Shown: positions 1 through 8,581 of the stretch, piece after piece
Numbering within the stretch: position 1 is the first letter of the stretch
Layout: each line of letters opens with the position of its first letter
NCBI GenBank assembly: GCA_016872645.1
Contig: VGZH01000058.1
Coordinates: 1-35,444 of the forward strand
Reading direction: 5' to 3'
Source: Planctomycetota bacterium
Lineage (GTDB): Bacteria; Planctomycetota; Planctomycetia; Planctomycetales; Planctomycetaceae
Length of the DNA: 35,444 nt
Position numbers and translations under genes: made by a program
The notes under the pieces: generated by a model
What the model was told of the DNA's origin: nothing
The model's database searches: none
Seen by the model: only the letters and a program-made list of their open reading frames with translations

Positions 1-22
1 CAGGCGATCCGCCTGCCCTTTT
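1..22 (+). terminator. Possible terminator of a gene upstream of the window
   Basis: A 6-bp perfect stem (CAGGCG / CGCCTG) with a 3-base loop at positions 1-15 is followed by CCC and five T residues. This fits a short intrinsic terminator for a plus-strand gene ending left of the window. The upstream gene cannot be seen, so this is tentative. Confidence 0.35.
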
Positions 23-59
23 TCGTTGACTCTCTGCTGATCGACAAGGATTTTCACCG

Positions 60-2138
60 ATGCGACACATGCCACGACGTTTGGGATGCAGTTGTTTGCT
101 GATGGTCGCACTGGCCGTTGGTCTCGCGTCCGCCGACGAAGGGATGTGGGTTTACAACCAACTTCCGACGAAGCTTTTGAAAGATCGATACGGCTTCGAG
201 CCTCCGCCTGGTTGGGCGGAACACTTGATGCGATCTTCGGTGCGATTCAATTCCGGCGGATCCGGTTCGTTCGTGTCGAGCACCGGGCTTGTCTTGACCA
301 ATCACCACGTCGCGGCCGATACGCTCGCGAAAATCTCGACGGCTGAGCGTAACTACTATCGCGACGGTTTCCTCGCCAAGACGCTGGCCGATGAAGTTCC
401 CGCGCCCGACTTGGAACTCAATCAGCTTGTCGAGATCGTGGATGTGACCGATCGCGTCAACAAAGCGGTCGCGGCGGAACCAGCGGACAAGGCGCAAGCG
501 GCGCGGCAGGCGGAGGTCTCTCGGATCGAGAAAGAATCGACTGAGCAAACGAAACTCCGCAGCGACGTCATCACGCTTTATCAGGGTGGGGCGTATCACC
601 TCTATCGCTACAAGAAATACACCGACGTGCGGCTGGCATTCGCGCCAGAGTTCTCGATCGCGTTCTTCGGCGGCGACGCCGACAACTTTGAGTACCCGCG
701 ACACGATCTGGACATGGCCCTCTTCCGCGTCTACGAAAATGGACAGCCGGCAAAGATCGAGCATTTCCTGAGATGGTCCTCCAAAGGCGCAGCGGATGGC
801 GAACTCATTTTCGTCTCCGGTCACCCGGCTCGGACCAGCCGGTTGTTGACGGTCGATGCGTTACATTTTCAGCGCGATGTTCGATTCCCAGCGATGGTGA
901 ATCTGCTGCGTCGTCGCGAGATCACGCTGCAACAGTTTGCAGCCGACGGCGAAGAGTTCGCTCGGCGAGCCAAGAAAGATCTGTTCGGCGTGCAGAACAG
1001 CCGCAAGCGATCTGTCGGCCAAATGCAGTCGCTGCACGACCCGCGATTGTTCGATGCCAAGAAGTCGGCAGAAACGGAACTACGTTTTCGTCGTACCGAT
1101 TCGCCGCGCGAAGCTCTCGCCTACGATCCTTGGGAGCGTATCGCAGCTGCCAACCAGCATCACGCGCACCTTTTCAAACGGCACATGCTGCTCGAAATGG
1201 GAGCGGGATTTTACTCGGAGCTGTTTGCCATCGCGCGATCGCTGGTGCGCATGGCCGCCGAGGACAACAAACCCAATGAAAAACGATTGGCTGAGTACCG
1301 TGACTCTGGACGCGAATCGCTCAAGCGACGAGTTTTTTCGCCCGCTCCAATTTACGAAGACCTCGAACGGGCCAAGCTGACGGATTCGCTATCAATGTTG
1401 CTGGAGGAACTCCAGCACGAGCCGGACGTTTTGCAAAAAGCACTTGCCGGAAAAGGGCCGGTCGCACGAGCGGTGGAACTGGTCAACGGCACGAAGCTCA
1501 AGGACGTCGAGGAACGGAAACGAATCGCGGCCGCTGGTTGGAAAGCGATCGAGTCTTCGACCGACTCGATGATCATGCTGGCTCGTGACATCGACGAGCG
1601 GGCGCGAGTGATTCGCAAAGAGCTCGAAACGTCGGTGGAGGAACCGGAGCGGCAGGCGTATGGCGAGATCGCCAAGTTGCGGTTCGCGAAGTTCGGCACG
1701 TCGGTCTATCCCGACGCGACATTCACGCTGCGGCTGGCGTTCGGAACGGTGAAAGGGGTCGATGATGCCGACACGAAGATTCCCGCATGGACAACGATCG
1801 CCGAAGCCTTCGAGCACGAAGCGGCTCACGGCGGTCAAGAGCCGTGGAAGCTGCCACGCTCGTGGCACGATCACAAATCGAAACTCGACCTCGCGACGCC
1901 GTTGAACTTCGCCGGCACCGCAGATGGAGTCGGCGGAAACAGCGGCAGTCCCGTCGTGAATCGCGCTGGCGAGGTCGTTGGGCTGATTTTCGATTCCAAT
2001 ATACCCGCGCTCGCCAACGAGTTCCGACATTCCTCAGACGTCGGTGGCCGGTCGATCTCAGTCCACTCGGCCGGGATGCTGGAGGCGATGCGGAAGATTT
2101 ACGATGCTGACAAACTCGCGGATGAACTGGGACATTGA
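60..2138 (+). CDS. S46 family dipeptidyl-peptidase, exported
   Basis: This is a 692-residue protein, close to the usual 700-720 of the S46 family (DPP7/DPP11), which removes dipeptides from the N-termini of oligopeptides in the periplasm. A signal peptide covers about residues 1-25 (hydrophobic LLMVALAVG, likely cleavage after ASA). The PA-clan catalytic triad is visible: His83 in TNHHVA, Asp218 in the RHDLDMALFR segment, and Ser628 in GGNSGSPV. The C-terminal RSISVHSAGMLEAM segment aligns with the family's conserved end. The start ATG at 60 has an AAGGA ribosome-binding site about 9 bases upstream; a second in-frame ATG at 69 is possible. Substrate preference cannot be read with confidence. 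It stands alone and converges with a minus-strand gene pair, so it is probably a single transcription unit for peptide scavenging. Confidence 0.93.
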   Translation: MRHMPRRLGCSCLLMVALAVGLASADEGMWVYNQLPTKLLKDRYGFEPPPGWAEHLMRSSVRFNSGGSGSFVSSTGLVLTNHHVAADTLAKISTAERNYYRDGFLAKTLADEVPAPDLELNQLVEIVDVTDRVNKAVAAEPADKAQAARQAEVSRIEKESTEQTKLRSDVITLYQGGAYHLYRYKKYTDVRLAFAPEFSIAFFGGDADNFEYPRHDLDMALFRVYENGQPAKIEHFLRWSSKGAADGELIFVSGHPARTSRLLTVDALHFQRDVRFPAMVNLLRRREITLQQFAADGEEFARRAKKDLFGVQNSRKRSVGQMQSLHDPRLFDAKKSAETELRFRRTDSPREALAYDPWERIAAANQHHAHLFKRHMLLEMGAGFYSELFAIARSLVRMAAEDNKPNEKRLAEYRDSGRESLKRRVFSPAPIYEDLERAKLTDSLSMLLEELQHEPDVLQKALAGKGPVARAVELVNGTKLKDVEERKRIAAAGWKAIESSTDSMIMLARDIDERARVIRKELETSVEEPERQAYGEIAKLRFAKFGTSVYPDATFTLRLAFGTVKGVDDADTKIPAWTTIAEAFEHEAAHGGQEPWKLPRSWHDHKSKLDLATPLNFAGTADGVGGNSGSPVVNRAGEVVGLIFDSNIPALANEFRHSSDVGGRSISVHSAGMLEAMRKIYDADKLADELGH

Positions 2139-2193
2139 TTCCCACCACTGTGCGGCCGAACGGCGTTCGTCCACAAAGTGAATCGATGTGTCG

Positions 2194-3045
2194 CTACTTG
2201 GCGGCGTCACCGGTTTTGGATTCGGGCGGTTCTTCTTTCGTGGATGGTTTTACATCCTCGGTGGAATTCGCATTGGGCTTGGCGGAGTCTCCCTGTTCTG
2301 AGACGGGTTCGGCGCTCTTCACCTCCGGCGACTTGATCGGCGTGTCGTCGGCCGTCGTGTCGCGCATGCGCCGCGCGATCATCAGAATCTGACGCATGTA
2401 GCGCTCTTGCTCATCAAGACTTTTGCCGGCCGACAAGCGTTGGACTCGTTCCGAGAGGTACTGCAATGTCTCCAGCAGATCTTTGGCTTGTGACTTCAAG
2501 TCGGACTTCAATTCTTGCTCCAGCGCACTGACCAGGGCGTTCAAGGTCTCTTCGGAAAGTTTGTCGTTGCTGGAGAGTTCCTTGAATCCGCTTTCCACGA
2601 TTTCCCGATTTTCCTGGAGAGCCTTGCGGAATTGGTCTTCGGTCAGGGTGGACACCTTGTTCATGATTTCGTCGGTGTTCGACAAGACATAGGTTTCCAG
2701 CTTGGTGCGCAAACCGGGAATTTCTTTGCGAGCTTGTACGCTCAATTCCTTGGCCCAGGAGGGAGCGGAGTCGGCGATCTGCTTGACCAACGCTTTGCGA
2801 GCCTCCGGCAAGCGGGATTCCAGCATGCTGGCTCCGTACGGAACCAGACGGTCAGGTTCCAGCAAGCCGGAAATCATCGTGTAGCCAAAGTAAAAATAAG
2901 CAGAGAGCGCGACGAGCGCGATCGCGCCGATAATGTTCGTCATTCGTGACGAGCGGCTGATGGCCGATTCATGGCGGGAAATCTGTTGGGTCAGTTGAGT
3001 CATGCGGTCGGAAAACGTCGCTGCGGGCATATTGGGAGTACTCAT
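2194..3045 (-). CDS. Single-pass membrane protein with coiled-coil domain (pair member 2)
   Basis: I do not recognise a named family. The 283-residue protein has a short polar N-terminus, one membrane segment at about residues 37-58, and then about 160 residues of heptad-rich helix (around 85-230) that probably forms a coiled coil. The last 50 residues are low-complexity Pro/Glu/Lys/Ser-rich and likely disordered. The layout, including the position of the membrane helix, matches the gene immediately upstream at 3102-3830. The two are probably co-transcribed (56-base gap) and may form a hetero-oligomer. The start ATG has an AAAGG motif upstream. No enzymatic motif is visible. Inference only: a structural or scaffolding envelope protein. 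Confidence 0.8.
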   Translation of the reverse strand: MSTPNMPAATFSDRMTQLTQQISRHESAISRSSRMTNIIGAIALVALSAYFYFGYTMISGLLEPDRLVPYGASMLESRLPEARKALVKQIADSAPSWAKELSVQARKEIPGLRTKLETYVLSNTDEIMNKVSTLTEDQFRKALQENREIVESGFKELSSNDKLSEETLNALVSALEQELKSDLKSQAKDLLETLQYLSERVQRLSAGKSLDEQERYMRQILMIARRMRDTTADDTPIKSPEVKSAEPVSEQGDSAKPNANSTEDVKPSTKEEPPESKTGDAAK

Positions 3046-3101
3046 GGTTGAAGCCTTTCAGTCGGCGGAAAAAATCAAACCGAAGAACAAACAAGGAACA
3101 A

Positions 3102-3830
3102 TCAATTGCCGGGAACGGGGGCATTGCGACTGCGCGATACCGTGATCGCAAACAAGTCCATCAATGATCCCTTCAACTGTTCTTCGAGAGATGCTTCTCC
3201 TTCGGCCGGTTGATCGGCCAGAGGGAACTCTTCCCAAGCCGTTTCCATCGACTTTAATTCTCTGATGAATCCATCGACGTAGTACTTCTTCACCAGACGA
3301 TCAAAGGCCAGGCAGATGTTGCCGACCATGCGCTCGCGAACCTCTGCGTTCTGGACTGTCGGGAATTCCTGTTGAAAGAGCTTTTCGTGGCGACGCACCA
3401 AATCGTGATGGTGTCCTTCAAGCTTTTTGGTCATTTGCTCGACGAGCGAATTGACCATTTCTGTTCTTTGCGCGTCGATGACTTGCATGAACAGCGGCAT
3501 GTCTTTCGAGGCCTGCTCAGAAAATGCCGTTTGAATGACGGGCGCTGCACCTTCCACGAGCTTCTGCGCTTCGCTTGCGAAAGTGTCTTGATTACTGGCG
3601 ACCGACTTTTGCAGTTCCGCGACCAACCGCTGTTGGTACTCCGCGCTCTGAATTCGGTTGGCGAGCGAATAGAAGCCCATCAAGGCGACAAACACGAAGG
3701 CGACGAATGCGAGCATGATCATTCGTCGCGAGTTGCGTGAGCCAGCGAGGGCGGCAGTCAGTCCTGCCGTACGACGTTGTAACTCATCCAGCCGAGCGGT
3801 GAGCTGTTCCATTTCGGGAGCGGTGGACAT
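3102..3830 (-). CDS. Single-pass membrane protein with coiled-coil domain (pair member 1)
   Basis: This is a 242-residue protein of unknown function. Residues 1-30 form a short amphipathic helix (MEQLTARLDELQRR). One transmembrane helix lies at about 37-55 (MLAFVAFVFVALMGFY), followed by a long, mostly helical soluble domain with heptad character. It resembles the downstream gene (2194-3045) in size, membrane-helix position and helical content rather than in clear residue identity. The start has a strong AAGGAG site with good spacing. It is the first gene of the pair, and the 235-base gap upstream holds a likely terminator for the GH3-family gene and presumably this pair's promoter. Confidence 0.8.
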   Translation of the reverse strand: MSTAPEMEQLTARLDELQRRTAGLTAALAGSRNSRRMIMLAFVAFVFVALMGFYSLANRIQSAEYQQRLVAELQKSVASNQDTFASEAQKLVEGAAPVIQTAFSEQASKDMPLFMQVIDAQRTEMVNSLVEQMTKKLEGHHHDLVRRHEKLFQQEFPTVQNAEVRERMVGNICLAFDRLVKKYYVDGFIRELKSMETAWEEFPLADQPAEGEASLEEQLKGSLMDLFAITVSRSRNAPVPGN

Positions 3831-4010
3831 GACGGTCTCCTTGGTGAAAGGGGAAAAAAGAACCGACCTGCGCGTTGGCCCGCGTAGTTGCTGAAGGGAA
3901 TTGGAAAAGCAGCCTGTGAACTCTGAGCGTCGAATGACTTCTGAGAAGGCATCACGATAGAACGTGTGATTGACTCTTCAATGGCCACAGGTTGAATTCC
4001 TGCAAAGTTC

Positions 4011-4036
4011 AAAAGCCAAGTCAAATTTGACTTGGC
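4011..4036 (-). terminator. Perfect palindrome, probable terminator of the GH3-family gene
   Basis: Positions 4015-4036 form a perfect 22-bp palindrome: GCCAAGTCA, loop AATT, TGACTTGGC. Read on the minus strand it lies about 30 bases beyond the GH3-family stop codon and is followed by TTTTG, as an intrinsic terminator would be. The T-run is short. A dimeric regulator-binding site for the downstream membrane-protein pair is the alternative reading. Confidence 0.5.
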
Positions 4037-4065
4037 GAACCAGCAATGGAATTGTCAGGCAAATT

Positions 4066-5802
4066 CTAAGGTAACGTCTGGCCAGCAAACGATCGGGCGA
4101 CTGCTTCAAGATCTGGCATGAGACAGGGATGTTTGTACTGCTCAACACTGCCGCCGAGTCGCCCTTGCCGCTGCTCGACGAATCGTCGCCAACTTCCCGG
4201 TTGCAGTCGCGTGACTCGCAGCGGGCCCAATCGACCGGTGGCCCGTTTCTCTTGGTATTCGCAATTGATTTCTCGCAGTTTGGCATCGGTCGCGTCGGCC
4301 AGACGCTCCGCCACTTCAGTCGTCGGAACATCACCCGCTTCGAGTAGCAGCTGATAATACGGAGGCTCACCCCAAACTGGGGTCAACGTGAAGAAGTTGA
4401 CTCGATGTTGGTGCATGTCCAGCGCATGCCGCACTGCGTCAACGGCCTGTGATTCCGAAATCTTCTCTCCGGTGAGGTTGGAGATGTGCGCCCCTTTGTG
4501 GAGGAACCGCAAAACCGGAGTCGTTCCAACGAAGCCAGTGCAACGCACGACGTCGCAGATGTCGTAGCGATAAAAACCGGACGAAGTCGTCAGCAAAATG
4601 TAGTAGTTGTGATCCGGAGATAACTCATGAGCTTCCAGGATTGTCGGGTTCGGCGAGCCATGCTCGGATTCGGGAATAAACTCGAAATAGTGCGAATTGA
4701 CTTCGAGAACTCCATCGGCTGATTCCTCGTCAAACGGAATCGTCATCCGGCCTTCGCTGGCATGTAGACCATGGTCGCGGATTGGGATTTGGCCTCCAAA
4801 ATGCTGGCGCAGTGACGGTAAATAGGCGCCGCAGCTGCCTCCCATCCAAACCGCGAGTTGTTCGAACCGAGGCCACACTTCGTTCAATCGCAACCCGCCA
4901 GATTGGGAAACGATCGCCTCGAGTCGGCGTGCACGCTGTGGTCGGCGGCGCGACAATCGCCGATGGAGGGCCTGCCGTAGTTTCGGATCGATCGCAAATC
5001 TTTCCGACAGTGTGCCATCGGCGATATCTCGGATCAACGACTCCTTTTCGGCATTCGCCAGCGTCGCGAGTTGCAGGACTGTGCTGGGATTCGCCGTGGT
5101 GATGATCCCGATGTTGTCGTCCGCCAGGGCGAGCCGCAGAATCATGTAATATCGGGACAGCGAGTTTTCGATTTTCGAAACGATAAACGGAATGGTGTAC
5201 ATCAGCCGCACGACCGGCCCCTGCATGGCGACTGCCAATCCGCTGATGTTGCCGCAGGGGGTTCCAGCCGGAGTCCGAAAGCGGTTGTAGTCACTGGTGA
5301 CTTGCAGGATGTTTTTGTGATTCATGCCCGGGCGATGGTCGTAGGCATGCACGGCCCAGATCTGCCAGCCGCGACGATAGTCGTTGAGAAACTGCTTGGT
5401 GACCGGAATGAATTTCGATTCTGCGGTTGTTCCACTGCTGAGCGTGAACATCAACAGTTTGTTCTCGGGACCAAGCAATGCCTGAGTGTCACCGACCTTC
5501 AACCGTTCGATGTACGGCCGGAAGTATTCAAAGTCATTGATCGGCAGCCGCGACCGAAATTCCTGGGGAGTGAGCGTCGCCATCAGCCCGTGCTCGTGGC
5601 TGAATCGGCTTTCAGCATTCAAAGCCAGTAGTCGCCTCAGCACCTCCCGTTGAGACTGCTGGCAATCCTGCGTCGCAAGGTGAAATCTCCGCGACTCGCG
5701 GCGGACTCGCGTTCGAAAGAAAGAGCCGGCGAAATCTCGCAGCCGATCCTTCAATCGAAGCCGCAGAGAAGTGGATTCGTGTTGTTCCGCCGTAGCGTGC
5801 AT
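4066..5802 (-). CDS. GH3-family acyl-adenylating / acyl-amido synthetase-like protein
   Basis: This 578-residue protein matches the GH3 (auxin-responsive) family of the ANL adenylating superfamily. Plant members activate a carboxylic acid with ATP and join it to an amino acid; bacterial members are mostly uncharacterised. The ATP-binding motif SSGTTAESKFIPVT is at about residues 122-135. The LHASEG segment (about 346-351) corresponds to the family's GASEG motif. YRYDICDVVRCTGF at about 411-424 matches YRxGDVVxVxGF, with Cys where Gly is usual. GEKISE lies near 445. The C-terminal small domain follows to the end. I chose the ATG at 5800-5802: the longer frame would run into a terminator hairpin, and the added residues do not match the family. 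Substrates cannot be inferred; both neighbours are unrelated. Confidence 0.85.
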   Translation of the reverse strand: MHATAEQHESTSLRLRLKDRLRDFAGSFFRTRVRRESRRFHLATQDCQQSQREVLRRLLALNAESRFSHEHGLMATLTPQEFRSRLPINDFEYFRPYIERLKVGDTQALLGPENKLLMFTLSSGTTAESKFIPVTKQFLNDYRRGWQIWAVHAYDHRPGMNHKNILQVTSDYNRFRTPAGTPCGNISGLAVAMQGPVVRLMYTIPFIVSKIENSLSRYYMILRLALADDNIGIITTANPSTVLQLATLANAEKESLIRDIADGTLSERFAIDPKLRQALHRRLSRRRPQRARRLEAIVSQSGGLRLNEVWPRFEQLAVWMGGSCGAYLPSLRQHFGGQIPIRDHGLHASEGRMTIPFDEESADGVLEVNSHYFEFIPESEHGSPNPTILEAHELSPDHNYYILLTTSSGFYRYDICDVVRCTGFVGTTPVLRFLHKGAHISNLTGEKISESQAVDAVRHALDMHQHRVNFFTLTPVWGEPPYYQLLLEAGDVPTTEVAERLADATDAKLREINCEYQEKRATGRLGPLRVTRLQPGSWRRFVEQRQGRLGGSVEQYKHPCLMPDLEAVARSFAGQTLP

Positions 5803-5835
5803 GAGGCATCGACCCAGGGCGACCAGAATCCGTCC

Positions 5836-5871
5836 GACAAAACAAACGCCCGCACCAAAAGGCACGGGCGT
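5836..5871 (-). terminator. Intrinsic terminator of the small basic protein gene
   Basis: On the minus strand a 7-bp stem (ACGCCCG / CGGGCGT, arms at 5865-5871 and 5846-5852) is followed by a T-rich run TTTGTTTTG. It lies 27 bases beyond the stop of the small basic protein gene and before the start of the GH3-family gene, so it should insulate the two. Confidence 0.65.
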
Positions 5872-5897
5872 CATCCGATTTGATAAGAAGCCAACTA

Positions 5898-6191
5898 CTA
5901 CTTCTTTCCTGGAGCCGCCTTGGCGGCTGGCGCGGCCTTGGCAGCCGGAGCACCCTTTGCTCCTGCGGCCGGAGCGGCAGCAGCAGCAGCTCCTTCTCCT
6001 TCTTCTTCCTTCTTTTCCTTCTTCTTCTTCCGGCCGACGGTCTGAACGGCGACCCGAGTTTTCGGCAGGCCGAAGGGGCTACGACCGTCGATCCACTTTT
6101 CGTCCATTTTCATCTGAAGAATTCGCTCTTCACGAGAGAGAACACTCCGGCGGCGAGCCATACTGCTTTTTCGCCGCAAACTCTTGTGCAT
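5898..6191 (-). CDS. Small basic protein (TIGR04137-like) with Lys/Glu and Ala/Pro tail
   Basis: This is a 97-residue protein. The first 50 residues fit the small basic protein family shared by Planctomycetes, Verrucomicrobia and Chlamydiae: MHKSLRRKSS, then SVLSREERI, then WIDGRSPFGLPKTRV. The role of this family is unknown. Here the core is followed by a Lys/Glu-rich segment (residues 54-67) and then about 30 residues of Ala/Pro/Lys/Gly, like the tails of histone H1-like proteins. I chose the ATG at 6189-6191 because it restores the family N-terminus and has AAGGAG upstream (6205-6210), though with a rather long 13-base spacing. The open frame extends further upstream but without family similarity. 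A terminator follows the gene. A nucleic-acid-binding role is inference from charge and composition. Confidence 0.8.
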   Translation of the reverse strand: MHKSLRRKSSMARRRSVLSREERILQMKMDEKWIDGRSPFGLPKTRVAVQTVGRKKKKEKKEEEGEGAAAAAAPAAGAKGAPAAKAAPAAKAAPGKK

Positions 6192-6240
6192 CGCCACGTC
6201 GCAACTCCTTGGATCTTTCCGCAATTCAATTCGAGCTGAT

Positions 6241-6269
6241 TTGTCAGCCACTCCGGCAGGACGTATAAA
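6241..6269 (+). promoter_or_regulatory. Sigma70-type promoter for nrdR
   Basis: TTGTCA at 6241-6246 and TATAAA at 6264-6269 are separated by exactly 17 bases. This is near-consensus for a housekeeping promoter and points to nrdR, whose start lies about 105 bases downstream. No clear paired NrdR box was seen, so autoregulation is not supported by sequence. Confidence 0.6.
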
Positions 6270-6374
6270 CCGAAATCGGCCAGCCGAAAGCGGGCGGGAG
6301 TTTAGAAGGCGCGCCGGGGCATTGCAACCAGAACGCCTTGACTGGTCAGTAGGTTGGGGAATGGAGTCACTCCC

Positions 6375-6833
6375 ATGATGTGCGTCTTTTGTCGGCACGA
6401 TGAAACCAAGGTCATCGACACACGGATGAGCGATTCCTTTGTGATTCGCCGCCGCCGCGAGTGTCTCAAGTGCCGCCGCCGATTCACGACCCACGAAAGG
6501 GTCGAAGAATCGTCCATGAAAGTCATTAAAAAAGACGGTTCGCGAGTCCCCTATGACCGCGAAAAACTCCGTCGCGGTCTGGAAAAAGCCTGCTACAAGC
6601 GACCGATCAGCGCCGAGCAGATTGACGAACTGGTCCGCGATGTCGAATCCGACGTGAACGATAACTTTGAGCGCGAAGTCCCCTCCCGCTACATCGGCGA
6701 GAAAGTCTTCAACCGCCTGCGAGCGTTGGATCACGTCGCTTTCGTGAGGTTCGCATCGGTCTATCGCGAGTTCCAAGACGTCCGCGATTTCATGCAGCAA
6801 GTCGACAATATCCTTCGCGAGCGGAAGAAGTGA
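6375..6833 (+). CDS. nrdR: Transcriptional repressor NrdR
   Basis: This 152-residue protein is the usual NrdR size. NrdR represses ribonucleotide reductase genes in response to ATP/dATP. The N-terminal zinc ribbon has Cys3, Cys6, Cys30 and Cys33 (CVFC and CLKC), with the conserved [18 protein letters not shown] stretch. An ATP-cone follows from about residue 47 ([16 protein letters not shown]) to 137. I chose the ATG at 6375 (an adjacent ATG is at 6378) because GGAG at 6363-6366 is well spaced and the zinc ribbon then starts at the normal place; an upstream TTG at 6354 would add seven unlikely residues. No ribonucleotide reductase gene lies in the window, so its targets are elsewhere. Confidence 0.96.
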   Translation: MMCVFCRHDETKVIDTRMSDSFVIRRRRECLKCRRRFTTHERVEESSMKVIKKDGSRVPYDREKLRRGLEKACYKRPISAEQIDELVRDVESDVNDNFEREVPSRYIGEKVFNRLRALDHVAFVRFASVYREFQDVRDFMQQVDNILRERKK

Positions 6834-6859
6834 GTCGCTGAATCTGTTGACTCAGCGAC
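6834..6859 (+). terminator. Hairpin directly after nrdR
   Basis: An 8-bp perfect stem, GTCGCTGA / TCAGCGAC, begins at the base after the nrdR stop codon with a 10-base loop. It lacks a following T-run, so it may be a weak or factor-assisted terminator between convergent genes. Confidence 0.35.
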
Positions 6860-6928
6860 ATCACCGGTGCAGACCATTCAGACGCAGCGGTGACCAAACT
6901 GGTGGCAAACCAACATCGCGAATCCGGT

Positions 6929-8581
6929 TTAGAAATCGTGAGCCACTCGCAGGCCAAAGCCGTGGATTAGGCCGTCGGCGGCCGGCGTTCCGATCGGCAG
7001 CGTCTGGTTCGAGGCTCGATCGCGTTCGGTCAGGGCGTAGTTGGCCTGCACCTTCATGTTCGGGTTGAGGAACCAATTCACTCCGAACGTGTAACTGTTG
7101 AGCGTTCCACCAAAGACACCATGATCATTGAGGTCGGCATGGTCATAGCGGAAAGCGACTTGCCAAGCTCCCGGCTCGAAACAGCCACCTTTCCAGCGTG
7201 CATTCCGCAGCGGAATCACTCGACCAAACGCACCGCTCTTCTTCTCGTACTCGCGTGTCTCACCGGTCAGGAAGTAGTGAACCTCGGTGTAAAAGTTCTG
7301 GACGTAAACAGTGCCGAGCGGAGTTCCAGTTGCCGCAGACGCCGTCCCCGATTGCGAAACTGCATTCGGGTTCCAAGAGCCGATCCATTCGGCCTGGAAC
7401 GACAACGGCCCGTTGACTCCGACCAATTCCGCACCGGCGAAGTACGCCTGGCTCGCGGCGAAGAATCCCGTGTCGGCGAAAACCGTCGCCAGCGAACCGT
7501 TGCCCCCCTGTCGCATGTCGCGTGTTCGGTAACGCACGCGATTTTGATCCGGGTCTCGCGAACTGCCTGAGAGGCCGATGTGAATCAACTGATGACATTC
7601 CTCGTCGAGCAACGGCAGGTACGTCACGCGACCGGTGACGGCCCCTTCACCATCACCTACGTCAAAGGCAAAGATATTGGCCGTGTTTCTGAACAAACCA
7701 ATGGCCCAAGTGCCACGTTGTTCAGCATAGGTGTTATGAGCCAAGATGCCCGGCGTGAAGCCGTTGTTGAAGGCACCGGTAAACAGGTCCTGGTTGAAGG
7801 ATCGTTCCAAGAAGTTCAGATAGCGGCTACTGGTGAGATGCTCGAAACCGATCGGTTCTTTGATGTTTCCGACTTGGATGTTGCCGACGATCGGAATGTC
7901 TTTGAATCGGAACCACAAATCGGTCGGCGCGGTCACGTTGATGACGGAGTTCTCGTTCGTCGGAGCGGACACACCTGCACCCGGATCAATGGCCAGACCT
8001 TGGTTCGCGTTGACAGTGTTCACAAAGTCAAATTCCACGACGTAGTCGATGGACTCGTACATCGTGCCGTCAGCTCGCAGACGTGCTCGACGAAAACCGA
8101 CGCCGTCCTGACTCCCTGAACCACTGGCACCACTCAATGCCCCTGCCTCCGCTTGGTACCAAACCGAATCGAACTGCGTCCGGCCACCGATGTGAACCTT
8201 GAAAGCCTTGTCGGGCGAGACCCACTCGATTCCGTGATTCCAGCCGGTTTTCCAGTCCCCCTTGCCGTCTTGCGCTGGAGCACAGTTCGGACATTGGCAC
8301 TCAGGGGGACAAGCAGTGTCGGCGGTCCACATCTCGGCATTGGCCGGAGTGACTTCGTGATTCAAGCGAGTCTGCGATTCAAACAGCGACTGCTTGAGTT
8401 GCCCATTTTCGGCTTCGAGCCGATCGAGCCGTTGCTGCAATTGGTCCATGCGTTCTGTGAAGCCCCTGACTTCGGCATGGCTTGGGGGAGTGAGTGAAAT
8501 TGTCGGCTCCGAGCTCAGCAACGGATTGCTCAACAAAATCGCCCAGCACACACCGGCCAGGATTCGCTTCAGGTTGCTCAT
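6929..8581 (-). CDS. OprO/OprP-type outer-membrane porin with Cys-rich N-terminal segment
   Basis: This 550-residue protein follows the phosphate-selective porin OprO/P family layout. It has a signal peptide (about 1-24), a coiled coil at about 41-75 (MDQLQQRLDRLEAENGQLKQ), and then a beta-barrel opening with FKVHIGGRTQFDSVWY. The end, LIHGFGLRVAHDF, finishes in an aromatic residue as outer-membrane barrels do. Between coiled coil and barrel lies a short Cys cluster (Cys91, 95, 97, 100; CPPECQCPNC). I chose the ATG at 8579-8581, which has GAGGA upstream and a clean signal peptide; the longer frame is non-homologous. The transported solute is unknown; phosphate or polyphosphate is the family precedent. 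A divergent M19 peptidase gene lies upstream. Confidence 0.88.
   Translation of the reverse strand: MSNLKRILAGVCWAILLSNPLLSSEPTISLTPPSHAEVRGFTERMDQLQQRLDRLEAENGQLKQSLFESQTRLNHEVTPANAEMWTADTACPPECQCPNCAPAQDGKGDWKTGWNHGIEWVSPDKAFKVHIGGRTQFDSVWYQAEAGALSGASGSGSQDGVGFRRARLRADGTMYESIDYVVEFDFVNTVNANQGLAIDPGAGVSAPTNENSVINVTAPTDLWFRFKDIPIVGNIQVGNIKEPIGFEHLTSSRYLNFLERSFNQDLFTGAFNNGFTPGILAHNTYAEQRGTWAIGLFRNTANIFAFDVGDGEGAVTGRVTYLPLLDEECHQLIHIGLSGSSRDPDQNRVRYRTRDMRQGGNGSLATVFADTGFFAASQAYFAGAELVGVNGPLSFQAEWIGSWNPNAVSQSGTASAATGTPLGTVYVQNFYTEVHYFLTGETREYEKKSGAFGRVIPLRNARWKGGCFEPGAWQVAFRYDHADLNDHGVFGGTLNSYTFGVNWFLNPNMKVQANYALTERDRASNQTLPIGTPAADGLIHGFGLRVAHDF

Noticed and set aside
6192-6800. Upstream extension of the small basic protein frame, up to 300 codons, antisense to nrdR
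   Set aside because: The extension runs antisense through nrdR and its promoter. The family N-terminus MHKSLRR begins at 6191 with a ribosome-binding site.
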